A program made the position numbers and the translations under genes. Below, piece after piece: positions 41,575 through 51,848 of a stretch of DNA of 64,000 bases. The notes beneath the pieces are model-generated. The model worked only from the letters and a program-made list of their open reading frames with translations. It was not told where the DNA came from and ran no database searches. Source of the DNA: an uncultured Flavobacteriaceae bacterium (GTDB taxonomy: Bacteria > Bacteroidota > Bacteroidia > Flavobacteriales > Flavobacteriaceae); the NCBI GenBank assembly GCA_905182575.1, contig CAJJCA010000011.1:1-64000 (forward strand). Direction: 5' to 3'. How positions within the stretch are numbered: position 1 is the stretch's first letter; each line of letters starts with the position of its first letter.

Positions 41575-41644
41575 ATTTAAATTTTTATAAAAGTATGTTG
41601 TTTTTTTAAAACCTATAACTTTTATCAAATTTATGAATTTTAAA

Positions 41645-41700
41645 TACATTTGGCATATGACAAGCTGTCAGGAATGTTTTATTGGCACAATGCTTGAATA
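41645..41700 (+). promoter_or_regulatory. dnaK upstream control region: TACATTTG, TGACA-TGTCA palindrome, TTGGCAC...TTGA
   Basis: Three elements are stacked before dnaK: TACATTTG (41645-41652, a TAnnTTTG match on the plus strand), the perfect palindrome TGACAAGCTGTCA (41658-41670), and TTGGCACAATGCTTGA (41682-41697). The last resembles a sigma54 -24/-12 pair, although the second base of the -12 GC is A. The arrangement looks like a stress-regulated promoter; which element starts transcription is not known. Confidence 0.45.
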
Positions 41701-41729
41701 GTATGGTTAAAATAAAATTGATTTAAATT

Positions 41730-43649
41730 ATGAGTAAAATAATAGGAATAGATTTAGGAACAACAAATTCATGTGTTTCTGTAATGGAAGGGAATGAACC
41801 CGTAGTAATTCCTAATTCCGAAGGAAAAAGAACAACTCCATCAGTAATTGCTTTTGTTGAAGGTGGTGAAATCAAAGTAGGAGATCCTGCAAAACGTCAG
41901 GCAGTAACTAACCCAACTAAAACCATAGCCTCTATCAAAAGGTTTATGGGAAATAAGTTTTCCGAATCTAAAAATGACACGAAAACAGTTGCATATAAAG
42001 TAGTGAAAGGAGATAATGATACCCCACGTGTCGATATTGATGGTCGTTTGTATACGCCTCAAGAGTTATCTGCACGTGTTTTAATGAAAATGAAAAAGAC
42101 GGCAGAAGAATTTTTAGGTCAGGATGTCACCGAAGCTGTGATTACTGTTCCAGCTTACTTTAATGATGCTCAACGTCAAGCAACTAAAGAAGCAGGAGAA
42201 ATTTCTGGTCTTAAAGTTCAAAGAATTATCAACGAGCCTACGGCAGCAGCTTTGGCTTTTGGTTTGGATAAAAAAAGTGGTGGAGACAGTAAAATTGCTG
42301 TTTATGACCTCGGAGGAGGAACTTTTGATATTTCTATCCTAGAATTGGGAGATGGCGTATTTGAAGTTCTTTCTACCAATGGTGATACACACCTTGGGGG
42401 AGATGATTTTGATCAAGTATTGATCGACTTCTTGGCAGATGATTTTAAAAAGACCGAACAAATCGACCTTAGAGAAGATCCAATGGCATTGCAACGTCTA
42501 AAAGAGGCTGCTGAAAAAGCAAAAATCGAATTGTCTTCTTCTGCGCAGACAGAAATAAACTTACCCTATGTTACGGCTACGGCTTCTGGGCCTAAGCACT
42601 TGGTTACGACATTAACACGTGCAAAATTCGAACAACTTTCTGACGAATTTGTAAAGCGTTCTATGGCGCCAGTCAAGAAAGCTTTGGAAGACGCAGGACT
42701 TTCTACCTCTGATATTGATGAAGTTATTTTAGTAGGAGGTTCAACTCGTATTCCAATCATCCAATCTGAGGTAGAAAAATTCTTTGGTAAAAAACCTTCG
42801 AAAGGAGTTAATCCTGATGAAGTTGTTGCCATTGGTGCAGCTATTCAAGGAGGAGTACTTTCTGGAGATGTCAAAGATGTCTTGTTGCTTGATGTAACAC
42901 CACTTTCATTAGGAATTGAAACTATGGGAAGTGTGATGACCAAGTTGATTGAGTCTAACACAACCATTCCTACAAAAAAATCACAAGTTTTTTCTACAGC
43001 GGCAGACAATCAGCCTTCAGTAGAGATTCATGTTTTACAGGGAGAAAGATCAATGGCATCTGACAACAATACAATCGGACGTTTTCATTTGGATGGAATT
43101 CCACCCGCTCCTAGAGGAACACCTCAAATTGAAGTTACTTTTGATATTGACGCCAATGGAATCATAAAAGTAAGTGCTTCTGATAAAGCATCTGGAAAAT
43201 CCCAAGACATTCGTATTGAGGCTTCTTCAGGCTTAACAGATGAAGAAATTCAAAAGATGAAGCAAGAAGCAGAAGCTAATGCCGATGCTGATAAGAAAGC
43301 CAAAGAAGAGGTAGACAAACTCAACTCTGCAGATCAAATGATTTTTCAAACTGAAAAACAGTTGAGTGAATTTGGAGAAAAGCTTTCTGCAGATAAAAAA
43401 GCACCTATCGAATCCTCTTTGGAAGAGCTTAAAAAAGCTCATGAATCTAAAGACCTGGCTTTGATTGATGCTGCTCTTGAGAAAATCAATGAAGCATGGA
43501 AAAATGCTTCTGAAGAAATGTATAAGGCTCAAGCTGAATCGCAGCAAGGAGCTGCTGGTCAAGCGCCACCAGAAGGGGAAGCAGAAAGTGCTAACGCTGC
43601 TGGCGGAGATGACGTTCAGGATGTTGATTTTGAAGAGGTTAAAGAATAA
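41730..43649 (+). CDS. dnaK: Chaperone DnaK (Hsp70)
   Basis: This ATP-dependent Hsp70 chaperone folds and protects cytosolic proteins with DnaJ and GrpE. The nucleotide domain starts [18 protein letters not shown], then [26 protein letters not shown] and [13 protein letters not shown]; the interdomain linker region [15 protein letters not shown] precedes the substrate domain. It ends with a Gly/Ala/Glu-rich tail and DVDFEEVKE. It has 639 residues and is uninterrupted. dnaJ and grpE are not adjacent. A strong terminator follows. Confidence 0.97.
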   Translation: MSKIIGIDLGTTNSCVSVMEGNEPVVIPNSEGKRTTPSVIAFVEGGEIKVGDPAKRQAVTNPTKTIASIKRFMGNKFSESKNDTKTVAYKVVKGDNDTPRVDIDGRLYTPQELSARVLMKMKKTAEEFLGQDVTEAVITVPAYFNDAQRQATKEAGEISGLKVQRIINEPTAAALAFGLDKKSGGDSKIAVYDLGGGTFDISILELGDGVFEVLSTNGDTHLGGDDFDQVLIDFLADDFKKTEQIDLREDPMALQRLKEAAEKAKIELSSSAQTEINLPYVTATASGPKHLVTTLTRAKFEQLSDEFVKRSMAPVKKALEDAGLSTSDIDEVILVGGSTRIPIIQSEVEKFFGKKPSKGVNPDEVVAIGAAIQGGVLSGDVKDVLLLDVTPLSLGIETMGSVMTKLIESNTTIPTKKSQVFSTAADNQPSVEIHVLQGERSMASDNNTIGRFHLDGIPPAPRGTPQIEVTFDIDANGIIKVSASDKASGKSQDIRIEASSGLTDEEIQKMKQEAEANADADKKAKEEVDKLNSADQMIFQTEKQLSEFGEKLSADKKAPIESSLEELKKAHESKDLALIDAALEKINEAWKNASEEMYKAQAESQQGAAGQAPPEGEAESANAAGGDDVQDVDFEEVKE

Positions 43650-43671
43650 CAAGTTGAATATTTATTAAACA

Positions 43672-43711
43672 AAAACCTTCTGCTTAACTTAATCGGAAGG
43701 TTTTGTTTTTT
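43672..43711 (+). terminator. Intrinsic terminator after dnaK
   Basis: AAAACCTTC pairs with GAAGGTTTT around a 15-base loop, followed by GTTTTTT. It lies 22 bases after the dnaK stop and just before menI, so it probably separates dnaK from the men operon. Confidence 0.75.
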
Positions 43712-43723
43712 AAGGAAATTAAT

Positions 43724-44140
43724 ATGGACAAAGAGCAAGTTTTAAAATATTGTAATGCAATTTGCGACAATACTTTAATGGAGACACTCGGGATCGAGTT
43801 TGTTGATGCTGGTGAGGACTTCTTAACAGCTCGAATGGAGGTTACTGCTAAAGTTCATCAGCCAGATGGTGTTCTTCACGGTGGAGCTACTGTCGCTTTA
43901 GCTGAAACGGTTGGGAGTGCTGCCGTTTTTGTTTTAAACAAAGATCCAAACCTTACAACACGGGGAATTGAAATCTCTGCCAATCACTTGAAAGGCGTAA
44001 AAGAAGGTTTTGTTTACGCAAGAGCGACACCCATTCACAATGGAAAAACCATCCAGCTTTGGGAAATTAGAGTTACCGATGATGAAAAGAATCTTATCTC
44101 AATATGTAAATTAACTACCCTGACCCGCGCTCAAAAATAA
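43724..44140 (+). CDS. menI: Hotdog-fold thioesterase, likely DHNA-CoA hydrolase
   Basis: A 138-residue PaaI/YdiI-type thioesterase. The hotdog signature is QPDGVLHGGATVALAETVGSAA, with the catalytic acidic residue in the Ala-Leu-Ala-Glu helix, and GIEISANHLKG follows. I use the ATG at 43724 (MDKEQVLKY) with AAGGAA just upstream, not the TTG at 43703. Being first of the menaquinone run and touching menF, it most likely hydrolyses 1,4-dihydroxy-2-naphthoyl-CoA between MenB and MenA. PaaI-like activity on other acyl-CoAs remains possible. Confidence 0.82.
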   Translation: MDKEQVLKYCNAICDNTLMETLGIEFVDAGEDFLTARMEVTAKVHQPDGVLHGGATVALAETVGSAAVFVLNKDPNLTTRGIEISANHLKGVKEGFVYARATPIHNGKTIQLWEIRVTDDEKNLISICKLTTLTRAQK

Positions 44141-45185
44141 ATGAAAGAGAGAGAACTGAAGCGCGATTTTCAAAACCTTTGGCAAGGACAAAAACCTTTT
44201 GTTTTTTTTAGAGCACCCAACGCTAACTCGGTTCATTGCTTTTTTCAAAAAGACAGTCAATTATTCAAAACTTTTGATTTTAAGATTAACGGCTTTCTCA
44301 TGGGTTCTTTTATCATGGAATCTGAAACTGCTTATATTCCTTCCGATTATCAAAAGGAGTATTCTTTCAATCCTACTTTAGTTTCCGTTCAACCTTTTCC
44401 TTTAGAAGAATCAGAAAAGGATAAGCAAGCGTTTGTTGACTTGGTAAATAAAACCAAGACAGCCATCAATTCGGGGCTTCTGAAAAAGTTAGTGCTTTCA
44501 AGAAAAATAGAAATTAAAAAAAAAATACATCCATTTGGATCATTCAATAACCTATTACATTTGTACCCTCAAGCGATGGTTTATTTTTGGCACCATCCAA
44601 TAGCGGGAATGTGGATAGGTGCTAGTCCAGAACGACTTTTTGGAATCGATGAATACGGGTTGAAAACGATGTCATTAGCAGGGACTTTACCTTTCAATTC
44701 TAAAGAAATTTACCATTGGGGAGCAAAAGAGAAATTAGAGCAAGAATTGGTTACCCAGAGTATTAAAAAAGTTTTAGCTGATTTATTTAAAGAAGAAGAC
44801 ATTGAATGTTCTGAATACTTACACTAAAAGAGCAGGAAACCTTGTGCACTTGTGTAATGATATTTCTGTTAACAGGGCAAATGTGAGCGTTGAAAGAATG
44901 ATTAAAAATCTTCATCCCACGCCAGCGGTTGGAGGTATTCCCAAGCAAGAGGGGTTAGATTTTATTGCTTCTAATGAGAAGTTTGACAGACAGTATTACA
45001 GTGGATGCATGGGAGATGTTGATCTTCTTGGAGAGTGTAATTTGTATGTCAATTTGCGTTGTGCTCAGCTTAAAAAAGAAAGCATTTCACTTTATGTAGG
45101 TGCTGGTATTACTGCTGAAAGTGATGCAGAACAAGAATGGGAAGAAACCCAAAATAAAGCACAAACAATTCTTCAAGCACTTTGA
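44141..45185 (+). CDS. menF: Isochorismate synthase, frame interrupted once
   Basis: It converts chorismate to isochorismate, entering menaquinone synthesis. The chorismate-binding domain shows KKLVLSRKIEI, WIGASPERLFGID, MSLAGTLPF, and after the break AGNLVHLCNDIS, LHPTPAVGGIPKQEGLDFI and the last motif YSGCMGDVD. A +1 break around 44810-44818 separates EEDIECSE from TYTKRAGNLVHL. The reconstructed length is about 348 residues, short as usual for Bacteroidota MenF. Salvage or siderophore isochorismate synthases look alike; the men context decides. Confidence 0.9.
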
Positions 45186-45225
45186 AATTTACTGCGACTG
45201 AAGGGGAATTACGCCCCGTGTTTTG

Positions 45226-45233
45226 TACTTTTG
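45226..45233 (+). promoter_or_regulatory. Candidate -7 element (TACTTTTG) before menD
   Basis: It is a TAnnTTTG match ending 7 bases before the menD ATG at 45241, suggesting an internal, nearly leaderless start of transcription within the men cluster. No -33 TTG is at usual spacing. Confidence 0.3.
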
Positions 45234-45240
45234 TAATCCA

Positions 45241-47020
45241 ATGTCGAAACGCAAAGTAATCTATCCTGCAATTCCATTAGCCCAAACTGTGGTGCGCTTG
45301 TGCGCATTAAAAAAAATCAAACACATTGTTATTTCTGCGGGTTCAAGAAATGCTCCATTGACCAATGGATTTGTTGAAGATGATTTCTTTAAAACTTACA
45401 GCATTGTCGATGAACGCGCTGCCGCATTTTTTGCGCTTGGAATCGCCCAACAATTAAAATCCCCTGTGGCTTTGGTGTGTACTTCTGGTTCTGCTTTATT
45501 GAATTTTTATCCCGCAATTGCGGAAGCCTATTACAGTGATATTCCTTTGGTTATTTTATCTGCAGATCCTTTGTAGTACAGAATTGATATTGGTGATGGT
45601 CAAACTATTCGTCAAACAGGAGTTTTTGAGCCACATTTGGAAGCTACAGCGTATTTGAAACCTGATGTTTCTCATGCTACAGCTAGCTTATTGAATAATC
45701 CGCTACAAAAGGAAATTAATCCTAAAAGTACTCCACAGGAAATTGCTGAGCAGCAACTAAAAATTCAACAGGATAACGCAAATGCGATTACCAAAACACT
45801 CGATATTGCTTTTACAAAAAGTGGCCCTGTGCATTTAAATATTCCCTTGGAAGAACCATTGTATGGGATGACCGAGATGGCTGTTCCCATTAGTGTTCCA
45901 TCGCTTAAGATGCCTAAAAATGTTGTTTCTGAGAAAGATTTAGATCAGTTTAAAAATAAATGGAGGAAGGCGAAGAAGAAGATGGTATTGGTGGGCGTTT
46001 TATCACCCGATAGCATTGATAAAAAAATTTTTAATTTGATTTGTGACGATCCTAGTGTGGTAGTGCTAACCGAAAAAACTTCCAATCTAAATCACTCGAT
46101 GATTATAAATTCTATTGATACTTTGATGGCTCCTATAGAAGCATTAGAGAAAGAGAAGAAAATCTTTTTGCAACCCGACATTTTGCTCACCTTCGGAGGA
46201 ATGGTTGTGTCAAAAAAGATTAAATATTTTTTAATTAGACAATACCCCGAAGCGCATTGGCATGTTGATTCTAAAAAGGCCTATGACACTTATTATTGCT
46301 TAAAGAAACATTGTTTATTGCAGCCTAATGATTTTTTAAAAGCGTTTTATTCCGAAGAGTACAGTCCAGTCTCTTCTTATCGAGATGAGGTTTTAAAGTA
46401 TTACAACAAGTTTGGCGCGCGCGGTCAGCAATGGCTGAAAACCCAAGCTTTTTCAGATTTAAAAGTATTTGAGAAAATAGCATTAAAATTACCAAACTCA
46501 TTGCAATTACAACTCGCAAATAGCTCTACCATTCGCTATGCCCAGTTGTTTGACTTGCCCAATGAAACTTCTGTTTTTTGTAATCGTGGAACAAGTGGAA
46601 TTGATGGAAGTACATCAACTGCTGTTGGCGCAGCTCAAATTTCAAAAACCCCAACTTTATTAATCACCGGTGATCTGAGTTTTTTTTATGATTTGAATGG
46701 TCTTTGGAATAATTATATTCCGAACGACTTTAGAATTCTACTTATCAATAATTCAGGGGGAGGGATTTTTAGAATCTTACCAGGGGAAAAAGACAGCACC
46801 TAAATATGATACTTATTTTGAAACCATCCACCAGCGCAATGCAAAATCGATTGCAAAAGCTTTTGGTTTTGAATATAAGTCTACTCGATCTATGTTTGGC
46901 TTAAATCTAAAATTGAATTCTTTTTTCAAAGCCTCTTCTCGTCCTAAAATTTTAGAAATTTACACCCCTAGAAAATTGAATGACCAGATACTGCTAGATT
47001 ATTTTAAATCAATGGTTTAA
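45241..47020 (+). CDS. menD: SEPHCHC synthase MenD, one in-frame stop and one frame break
   Basis: This TPP enzyme joins isochorismate and 2-oxoglutarate. The start MSKRKVIYPAIPLAQTVVRLCA and VISAGSRNAPLT, VDERAAAFFALG (catalytic Glu) and ALVCTSGSALLNFYPAIAEAYY are family sequence; late GTSGIDGSTSTAVGAA and GDLSFFYDLNGLWN bind TPP. A TAG at 45574 sits where homologues read ADRPxYRIDIGDGQT, with the two codons before it also altered. A +1 break at 46787-46792 joins RILPGEK to TAPKYDTYFETIH. About 592 residues are expected. The stop is the only nonsense change in an otherwise well-conserved gene of this cluster. Confidence 0.9.
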
Positions 47021-47103
47021 AAATAAGAATTAATTCGCTGTAATTGATTCTCGACATGACCTTTCAATTTTGAATAAATCCGTATTTTTACAAAAAAAAT
47101 ACT

Positions 47104-47920
47104 GTGAGAAAATGGACATCAATAAAGACCCATAGCGATATTCTTTTTGAATTTTGCAATGGAGTCGCAAAAATAACGATTAACCGACCGGAAGTATATA
47201 ACGCATTTCGTCCTGAAACCAACAATCAAATGTTGGAAGCTCTTGAGGTGTGTAGAGAGCGAAATGACATCGATGTTGTTGTTTTAACAGGTGCTGGCGA
47301 AAAAGCTTTTTGTAGTGGGGGAGATCAAAATGTAAAAGGAGTTGGAGGCTATGTAGGTGAAGATGGAGTTCCTAGACTTAATGTTCTTGACGTCCATAAA
47401 CGCATTCGTGAAATGCCAAAACCTGTGATCGCAATGGTGAATGGTTATGCCATCGGTGGCGGTCATGTACTTCATGTCGTCTGTGATTTAACCCTTAGCG
47501 AGTGAAAACGCGATCTTTGGACAAACGGGTCCTAAGGTTGGTAGTTTTGACGGAGGATTTGGATCTTCCTACTTAGCGCGCCATGTAGGTCAGAAAAAGG
47601 CACGTGAAATTTGGTTTTTGTGTAAGCAGTATTCAGCTAAAGAAGCGGAAGATATGGGGATGGTAAACAAGGTAGTGCCGCTAGATAAATTAGAAGACAC
47701 CGTGATGGAGTGGTGCGAAATGATGCAAAAGAGAAGTCCTTTGGCTTTGCGAATGATTAAGCGAAGTTTGAACGCTGAATTGGATGGTCAGCATGGCTTG
47801 ATGCAACTTGCAGGTGATGCAACTTTAATGTATTATCTTATGGAAGAAGCACAGGAGGGAAAACGGGCTTTCCTCGAAAAAAGAGATCCTGATTTTAAGC
47901 AATACCCCAAATTTCCTTAA
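47104..47920 (+). CDS. menB: 1,4-Dihydroxy-2-naphthoyl-CoA synthase, frame interrupted once
   Basis: This crotonase-fold enzyme cyclises O-succinylbenzoyl-CoA. It begins at GTG with [22 protein letters not shown]; the oxyanion region is [11 protein letters not shown], then [21 protein letters not shown]. MenB-specific sequence follows the break: [34 protein letters not shown] in parts. The +1 break at 47494-47500 again reads CTT-AGC where CTT-GCG is expected. About 272 residues. It begins 83 bases after menD. Confidence 0.92.
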
Positions 47921-47929
47921 ACCTTTTGT

Positions 47930-48837
47930 TTGAAAAATAATATAAAAATTTGGCTACAAGCTGCCCGATTAAGAACCCTTCCATTGTCTGTGTCTGGAAT
48001 CATTATGGGAAATGCTTTGGCGTTAAATCACAATGATTTTTCCTTTATAATTTTTCTGTTATCTATTTTGACCGCAATCGCTTTTCAAATAGTTTCTAAC
48101 TTTGCAAATGATTATGGAGATGGAATTAAAGGCACAGACAATGAGGAAAGAATTGGTCCAAAAAGGGTTTTACAGCAGGGGCTTTTGACCTTGGAAAACC
48201 TAAAAAGGGGAATATTCGTTTCCGTGGTTGTATCTATTATACTTTCAATTACCCTTATCTATGAATCACTGGGAGTTAATAAACTCTTGTTTTCAGTTTT
48301 ATTTATTTTATTAGCGATTGGAGCTGTGGCTGCTGCTATCAAATATACCGTTGGAACGAACCCTTATGGTTATTCTGGTTTAGGAGATCTTTTTGTTTTT
48401 ATCTTTTTTGGATGGGTCAGCGTTATTGGGTCTTATTTCCTTCAGATTAATTCCATCGATCTGTCCATAATTCTTTTTGCTACCTCAGTTGGACTTCTCA
48501 GTGTCGCAGTTTTAAATTTGAATAATATGCGTGATATTGAAAACGATTTTAATTCCTCTAAAATTACACTGGCCGTCCGTTTGGGAAGTGATAAATCATA
48601 GATTTTGGACTTTTACTGATAGTAATTGCTATTATTTTATTTTTCATTGGAATTGGGGAGCAGCCCTTATTAATCAAAACAATTTATACACTCGTTTTCG
48701 TTCCTTTATTTTTACATCTATATTGTGTTTTTAATGTAAAAGATCCGAAGCAGTTTGATCCTGAATTAAAAAAACTTGCGCTAACCATATTCTTTATTTC
48801 AATTGTATTTTTTGTCACTTCATATCTCAATCGATGA
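47930..48837 (+). CDS. menA: 1,4-Dihydroxy-2-naphthoate polyprenyltransferase, frame interrupted once
   Basis: This UbiA-family membrane protein attaches the polyprenyl tail to DHNA. It starts at TTG (KNNIKIWLQAARLRTLPLSVSG), has the first aspartate motif NFANDYGDGIKGTDNEER and the second region NNMRDIENDF, and about eight membrane helices. A -1 break at 48598-48601 produces TAG; one missing base restores YDFGLLLIVIAIILFFIGIG and the rest of the last helices to SYLNR, with the stop at 48835-48837. This overlaps the menC ATG, as expected for coupled genes. About 302 residues. Confidence 0.9.
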
Positions 48838-49850
48838 AAGCTAGCTACGAGAAATATATTCTAAAATTTAAACGTCCCTCAGGAACCTCAAGAGGCCTGC
48901 TCAAAGAAAAAGAAACCTGGTTTTTAAAGCTAACGGATAAGGACCAATTCGGTATAGGCGAATGCGGCATGTTTAGAGGGTTAAGTGTTGATGATCGTCC
49001 AGATTTTGAAGATCGACTCCATGAACTTTGTCATTTAATTAATGAGAATCAGAACATTCCCCCAGACTTTTTAAAAGAATTTCCAGCGATTCAAATGGGA
49101 TATGAAACGGCATTACTTTCATTTAATGCTAAAAATACATTTGAATTATTTCCATCAAAGTTTACGAGAGGTGAGGAGGACATTCCAATAAATGGATTGG
49201 TCTGGATGGGTGATCTAACTTTTATGAAAGAACAAATCAGCGAAAAAATAGCACAGGGGTTTAGGTGCATTAAATTAAAAATTGGTGCCTTAGATTTTGA
49301 AAATGAAATTGAATTATTGAAAGGAATTCGTTCCTCATTTTCTAAGGAAAAGTTGATTTTAAGAGTTGATGCAAATGGAGCATTTCAGCGGTCAGATATT
49401 ATGGATAAACTAAAAAAATTATCTGATTTAGGAATTCATTCCATAGAACAACCCATTGCGGCGAATCAACAAGAAGTAATGCGAGAAGTTTGTGCTATAA
49501 CTCCTTTGCCTATTGCCTTAGATGAGGAGTTAATTGGTTGTTTTGATAAAGCAGATCGTGCAGCATTACTCGATAAAATTAAACCACAATATATCATACT
49601 TAAACCGACACTTTTAGGCGGTTTTAAGTCTTGTGAAGAGTGGATAGAATTGGCTGAAGCTAGATCAATAGGTTGGTGGATCACTAGCGCACTTGAAAGC
49701 AATCTGGGCTTAAATGCAATTGCCCAATGGACCTATAATTTAGAACCTCATTCGTTTCAAGGTCTTGGAACAGGGGGCTTGTTTACCAATAACATTGAAG
49801 CTCCTTTGGAAGTTGATTCAGGTTATCTTAAATTTAATACCCAAGCTTAA
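48834..49850 (+). CDS. menC: o-Succinylbenzoate synthase
   Basis: This enolase-superfamily enzyme dehydrates SHCHC to o-succinylbenzoate. The acid-base lysines are in CIKLKIG and YIILKPTLLGG; metal ligands are in LRVDANGAFQ, SIEQPIA and IALDEELIG. It has 338 residues and is uninterrupted. It overlaps the end of menA by 4 bases (ATGA). N-acylamino-acid racemases are close relatives, but its neighbours make MenC clear. Confidence 0.93.
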   Translation: MKASYEKYILKFKRPSGTSRGLLKEKETWFLKLTDKDQFGIGECGMFRGLSVDDRPDFEDRLHELCHLINENQNIPPDFLKEFPAIQMGYETALLSFNAKNTFELFPSKFTRGEEDIPINGLVWMGDLTFMKEQISEKIAQGFRCIKLKIGALDFENEIELLKGIRSSFSKEKLILRVDANGAFQRSDIMDKLKKLSDLGIHSIEQPIAANQQEVMREVCAITPLPIALDEELIGCFDKADRAALLDKIKPQYIILKPTLLGGFKSCEEWIELAEARSIGWWITSALESNLGLNAIAQWTYNLEPHSFQGLGTGGLFTNNIEAPLEVDSGYLKFNTQA

Positions 49851-49871
49851 TTGGAATCTTAATATTTAACC

Positions 49872-50774
49872 ATGTTTATAGAACAAATTAATCTTGAAAA
49901 AAAAGATTTCGTCAAATACATTGCCGGTTCTGTAGCAGTTATTTTTTTTAATATCTTAGGACAAATTCCATTAACACTTTATGTTTTATCTCAAGGAATT
50001 GATTCCAAAGCTTTTGAAGATCAATATCAACTTTTAGGTTCGTTCCCTTCCAATACAACTTTATTTTTAATACTAATCCCCTTTGCAGTCAGTTTGGTTG
50101 GTTTATGGTTGGTCGTTGAGAAGCAATTAGGCAAGCCTTTTAAAACAATAATCACAACAAGAAATAAAATTGATAGTTCCGCATTTTATTTTCCTTCCTT
50201 TTATGGGGAGGTGTCTCAGCTGCTTTTATCATTATTAGTTATTTTCTATCTCCCACAGATTTTGTTTGGAATTTTAAGCCCGTTCCTTTTTTGATTTTGT
50301 TTCTTATTAGTGTTGTGATGATTCCGCTTCAAACTTCTGCTGAAGAACTTTTTTTTAGAGGTTATTTATTGCAAGGCTTTGGCGTTATTTTCAGAAACCG
50401 ATGGCTTCCGCTGATTACAACTTCTATAATTTTTGGTATGTTACATATTTGGAATCCTGAAGTTGACAAATTGGGGGTTAACTTGATTTGGTATTATATT
50501 GGCACAGGTTTGTTTCTTGGGGTCATAACGCTGATGGATGAGGGACTCGAATTGGCATTGGGTTTTCACGCTGCAAATAATTTAGTAACTGCGCTTTTGG
50601 TAACAGCCTCTTGGACTTCCTTCCAAACAGATTATATTAATTGATAATTCTGAACCCTCATTAATAAAAGAGTTATTAATTACATTTCTTGTGGTTTATC
50701 CAATATTGATCTTTCTTTTTTCAAGAAAATATGGATGGAAAAACTGGAAGCAAAACTTAACAGCTAAATTCTAA
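49872..50774 (+). CDS. CPBP (CAAX-type) intramembrane protease, frame interrupted twice
   Basis: This polytopic membrane protein of about 300 residues carries the Rce1/CPBP motifs: AEELFFRGYLLQG (EExxxR), IFGMLHIWNPE (FxxxH) and FHAANNLV (HxxxN). Two breaks split it: near 50176-50182 (-1), after which FLLWGGVSAAFIIISYFLSPTDF runs into the next ORF, and near 50638-50643 (+1), restoring DNSEPSLIKELLITFLVVYPILIFLF and the stop TAA that shares a base with the menE ATG. It sits inside the men cluster, though no role in quinone synthesis is known to me. Confidence 0.85.
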
Positions 50775-51848
50775 TGGCGATACCCCACCATACTAAAATA
50801 CACAACCGGTTTCAACTCAATGGTTATTCATTTACTCCCGACGAACTTAAGATGATTGGCTATGACTTTATCAAAGAAGGTGATTATTATGAAAGGGCTT
50901 TAGGGGAATTCATCATGGACTGGATGGACAATGCAGATTGGATTAATGTTAAAACTTCTGGATCTACTGGAGCGCCAAAAGAAATTAGGTTGTCCAAACA
51001 GTCCATGGTTGCTTCTGCCATCAAAACAGGTGATTTTTTTAAAATAGGAATTGGCGATACTGCATTACACTGTCTGCCGACCGATTTTATTGCTGGAAAA
51101 ATGATGCTTGTCAGGGCAATGATTTTGGGACTTTCCTTAGATTTAAAACCGCCCAGTTTAAAACCGCTTAAAGACAGTAATCGAGAATATGATTTCGCAG
51201 CCATGATCCCTCTGCAAACTCAAAATTCAATGAATAAAATCAGAAATATTAAAACATTGATTGTTGGAGGAGCTTCCATTTCCACCGAATTACATTCAGC
51301 ACTGGTTGCCAATCACGACCATTGTTTTGAGACCTATGGAATGACGGAAACCATCACCCATATTGCGGTCTCTAAGCTTTCCATTCCAAAGCAACCTTTT
51401 ACAGCGCTTCCAGGGGTTCAAGTATCAGTTAATGCTGAAGGATGTTTATTAATTGATGCTCCTCACGTCACGGAGGACACCATAACAACTAATGATTTGG
51501 TTGATTTGATCGATGATAAAAGCTTTACTTTTAAAGGAAGGAAAGACAATGTGATTAATTCTGGTGGCTTTAAGATTTTCCCTGAAACGGTTGAGACAAA
51601 ATTAAGCTCAGCAATTAAAAATCCCTTCTTTATGTCTGGCTTCCCTGATGATACATTGGGCTATAAATTGGTTCGTGATAATTGAAGGAAATGTTTCTCA
51701 AACAGATCAAATCAATTCAAAAATCCAATCTTGCGATGCCTTGGACAAGTTCGAGGTGCCAAAGTCCTTAGTTTTTGTTAATAAAATTGAGACCAAAAAC
51801 GGAAAAATTTTAAGAGAACTTACCCTCAAAATCAACAAGCTTATTTAA
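50774..51848 (+). CDS. menE: o-Succinylbenzoate-CoA ligase, frame interrupted once
   Basis: This ANL-superfamily adenylating enzyme activates o-succinylbenzoate with ATP and CoA. It has the P-loop VKTSGSTGAPKEIRLSK, CFETYGMTETITHIA, FKGRKDNVINSGGFKIFPE and the C-terminal lysine region KNGKILRELT. It is only about 358 residues, the short form typical of Bacteroidota MenE, which lacks much of the N-terminal subdomain. A +1 break at 51671-51675 (GTT-CGT) joins DTLGYKLV to VIIEGNVSQTD. It ends the men run and overlaps the convergent carboxylase gene by 4 bases. Confidence 0.9.

Noticed and set aside
43233-43652. 139-residue minus-strand ORF opposite the dnaK tail
   Set aside because: Phe/Leu-rich shadow caused by the Lys/Glu-rich DnaK C-terminus.
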